NCBI GenBank assembly: GCA_938023895.1 | Contig: CALJDH010000257.1 | Coordinates: 1 to 7,889 of the forward strand | Origin: an uncultured Aliiroseovarius sp. | Lineage (GTDB): Bacteria; Pseudomonadota; Alphaproteobacteria; Rhodobacterales; Rhodobacteraceae | DNA length: 7,889 nt | Reading direction: 5' to 3' | Shown: piece by piece, positions 6,550-7,889 of the stretch | Position numbering within the stretch: position 1 is the first letter of the stretch | Layout of the letters: every line of letters starts with the position of its first letter | Notes under the pieces: generated by a model | Databases searched by the model: none | What the model saw: only the letters and a program-made list of their open reading frames with translations | Told to the model about the DNA's origin: nothing | Translations under genes and position numbers: made by a program

Positions 6550-6553
6550 AAAA

Positions 6554-7855
6554 ATGGGAACCTTTGTCTATACCAACACGTTCGACCCTGATGGGGATGG
6601 TGACAACCTGAATGGGGCGACGCAAACTGACACTTCTGGGCCCAATACCGGGAATGTCGGGGTCGTGAACTCAGCTTCATCAGGTGATCCGGACAACGAG
6701 TTCGTGATCTTTGACGATGGCAACAAAACACGCTTGGAATTAAACGCGGACCTGACTGGCGACGAGCGTGTCAACCAGTTCGCGGCGAGCATGAGCGTCG
6801 ACTTCGTAACGAATCCCGGCCCGTGGGGTGATGGTGAGCCGGACGGAATTACGTTCAATCTGGGCGATCCCTCGACCATGCAAAGCCCCGAAGAAAAAGG
6901 GGTTTCCGAGGGTCTTTCGATCCGGCTTGCGCCTTTCAACTGGGGGGTCAGTGGCTATCCGGGGAATGTCATCGATATTCGCTGGAACGGCGTGTCCATT
7001 GGATCAACTACCGTTGCCGACATGTCGACGGGTGGCGCTGTTGACTTCGATGTCAGCGTGGACGAATTCGGCAACGTCACCGTGACTTTGGGGGATGACA
7101 CCGCCACGGGAACTATACCGGGTGGCGAGTGGGCAACCACAAGCCAAGATGGATGGGACTTCGTCCTTGCCGGGCGTACTGGCGGGAACCAAGGCGAGGC
7201 AATCATTGACGATGTTGATGTGAATGCCAATGTCGTCTGTTTTGCGGATGGTACGTTGATCGAGACGCCCAATGGGCCGGTTCAGATCGAAAAGCTTCGC
7301 GCGGGCGACGTCGTTTCGACGCTGGACCACGGCACGCAGACAATTCGTTGGATCAACGCGCGGACCATTTCGACGCAGGAGTTGGAGCGGAATGAAAAGC
7401 TGCGCCCCATTGTCATTCATGCAGGTGCGTTGGGCGTCGGTTATCCCAAAACGGACCTGCGGGTGTCGCGTCAACACAGGGTGCTGGTGCGCTCGAAGAT
7501 CGCGGAACGGATGTTTGGCAGCGCCGAGATCCTTGTGCCCGCCATCAAGCTTATTGATCTGCCCGGAGTGGCTGTGGACGCGCGCGCAGAGCGCGTGACC
7601 TATCTGCACTTTCTGTGTGATGCGCATGAGATCGTGTTCGCAAATGGGCTTCCCAGCGAAACCCTGTTGGTGGCCGAGGAGGCGCGGAAATCTCTTGGAC
7701 AGGAAGCGCTGACCGAGATATTCACCATCTTCCCCGAGCTGAAAGATGCGCCTGAACTATCGTCCACGGCCCGCTTGGTGCCGACAGCCCGACGTTTGCG
7801 AAACTTCGTCATCCGACATATCAAGAACATGAAGCCACTGGTCGAGGCGGTGTGA
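6554..7855 (+). CDS. Hint-domain (intein/Hedgehog-type) protein with lectin-like N-terminal half
   Basis: The product is 433 residues. Residues 1-228 are acidic, rich in Gly, Asp and Thr, cysteine-free, and alternate as beta strands (for example DGITFNLGDP, IDIRWNGVSIG, FGNVTVTLG, WDFVLAGRTGG), suggesting a concanavalin/lectin-like sandwich. An Asp-rich stretch, DPDGDGDNLNG (11-21), resembles a calcium loop. From Cys229 a Hint domain (Hint_2 type) begins: CFADGTLIETPNG and IEKLRAGDVVSTL (block A), SRQHRVLV with His308 (block B), and YLHFLCDAHEIVFANG (349-364, block F). The C-terminal His-Asn plus nucleophile needed for splicing is absent; a partly basic tail (about 375-433) follows. Expected chemistry is an N-S acyl shift at Cys229, giving cleavage at most. 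No Sec signal peptide is seen, so secretion, if any, would be by another route such as type I. The ATG at 6554 is preferred over the in-frame GTG at 6482, which lies inside a hairpin. Substrate and role are unknown. Confidence 0.85.
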   Translation: MGTFVYTNTFDPDGDGDNLNGATQTDTSGPNTGNVGVVNSASSGDPDNEFVIFDDGNKTRLELNADLTGDERVNQFAASMSVDFVTNPGPWGDGEPDGITFNLGDPSTMQSPEEKGVSEGLSIRLAPFNWGVSGYPGNVIDIRWNGVSIGSTTVADMSTGGAVDFDVSVDEFGNVTVTLGDDTATGTIPGGEWATTSQDGWDFVLAGRTGGNQGEAIIDDVDVNANVVCFADGTLIETPNGPVQIEKLRAGDVVSTLDHGTQTIRWINARTISTQELERNEKLRPIVIHAGALGVGYPKTDLRVSRQHRVLVRSKIAERMFGSAEILVPAIKLIDLPGVAVDARAERVTYLHFLCDAHEIVFANGLPSETLLVAEEARKSLGQEALTEIFTIFPELKDAPELSSTARLVPTARRLRNFVIRHIKNMKPLVEAV

Positions 7856-7889
7856 TGCCTCGACAGTGTTGGGTGGGGCAGCGCTGAAG

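Noticed and set aside
6482..6553. Upstream GTG start for the Hint-domain gene (24 extra residues)
   Set aside because: The GTG lies inside the 5' arm of a strong hairpin, the added residues contain no charge-hydrophobic pattern of a signal peptide, and the ATG at 6554 has a usable ribosome binding site directly before it.
7238..7855. True splicing intein
   Set aside because: Block G (His-Asn followed by Cys/Ser/Thr) is absent, there is no homing endonuclease region and no C-terminal extein, so protein splicing is not supported.
7855..7887. Ten-codon frame beginning ATG within the stop of the Hint gene (TGATG overlap)
   Set aside because: It is too short, has no recognisable content and arises simply because ATG overlaps the TGA stop.

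Overview
The window reads as a piece of chromosome from a marine-type alphaproteobacterium, most likely of the Roseobacter/Rhodobacteraceae group. The evidence is the gene order of an alpha-glucoside uptake operon (agl type), the high-GC codon use, the alphaproteobacterial form of release factor 2 without the programmed frameshift, and a C-terminal Hint domain of the kind common in Rhodobacterales proteins. This placement comes from recognition of families, not from a database search.

Positions 1-5043 hold the end of the binding-protein gene aglE (1-72), then aglF and aglG (two inner-membrane permeases), aglA (cytoplasmic GH13 alpha-glucosidase) and aglK (ABC ATPase). The last four are packed tightly, with a 1-base overlap or gaps of 2-3 bases. 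All five lie on the plus strand and look like one transcript that began upstream of the window. AglE would capture maltose, sucrose, trehalose or similar alpha-glucosides in the periplasm, AglF/AglG with an AglK dimer would import them, and AglA would hydrolyse them inside the cell. The aglE-aglF gap has two consecutive hairpins, a layout often linked to higher expression of the binding protein than of the permeases. A good hairpin terminator follows aglK (5080-5116).

Positions 5117-6330 hold prfB, peptide chain release factor 2, probably with its own promoter next to a 10-base direct repeat. It is a single open frame with no internal UGA frameshift site, and its stop-codon recognition tripeptide reads SPY instead of the textbook SPF.

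Positions 6331-6553 are a 223-base noncoding stretch. It holds a small perfect inverted repeat, a weak promoter candidate and a strong interrupted hairpin followed by a T-run. The hairpin lies only about 40 bases before the next gene, so it may be an attenuator as well as, or instead of, the prfB terminator.

Positions 6554-7855 encode a 433-residue two-part protein: an acidic, glycine-rich, probably beta-sandwich (lectin-like) N-terminal half and a C-terminal intein/Hedgehog-type Hint domain that starts at Cys229. It lacks the C-terminal residues needed for splicing, so any autoprocessing should stop at cleavage. This is the least ordinary gene here. The last 34 bases (7856-7889) hold nothing I can support. 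I see no tRNA, rRNA, CRISPR array, insertion sequence or prophage gene. I do not see a clearly new multi-gene system; the Hint protein and its leader are the best leads.
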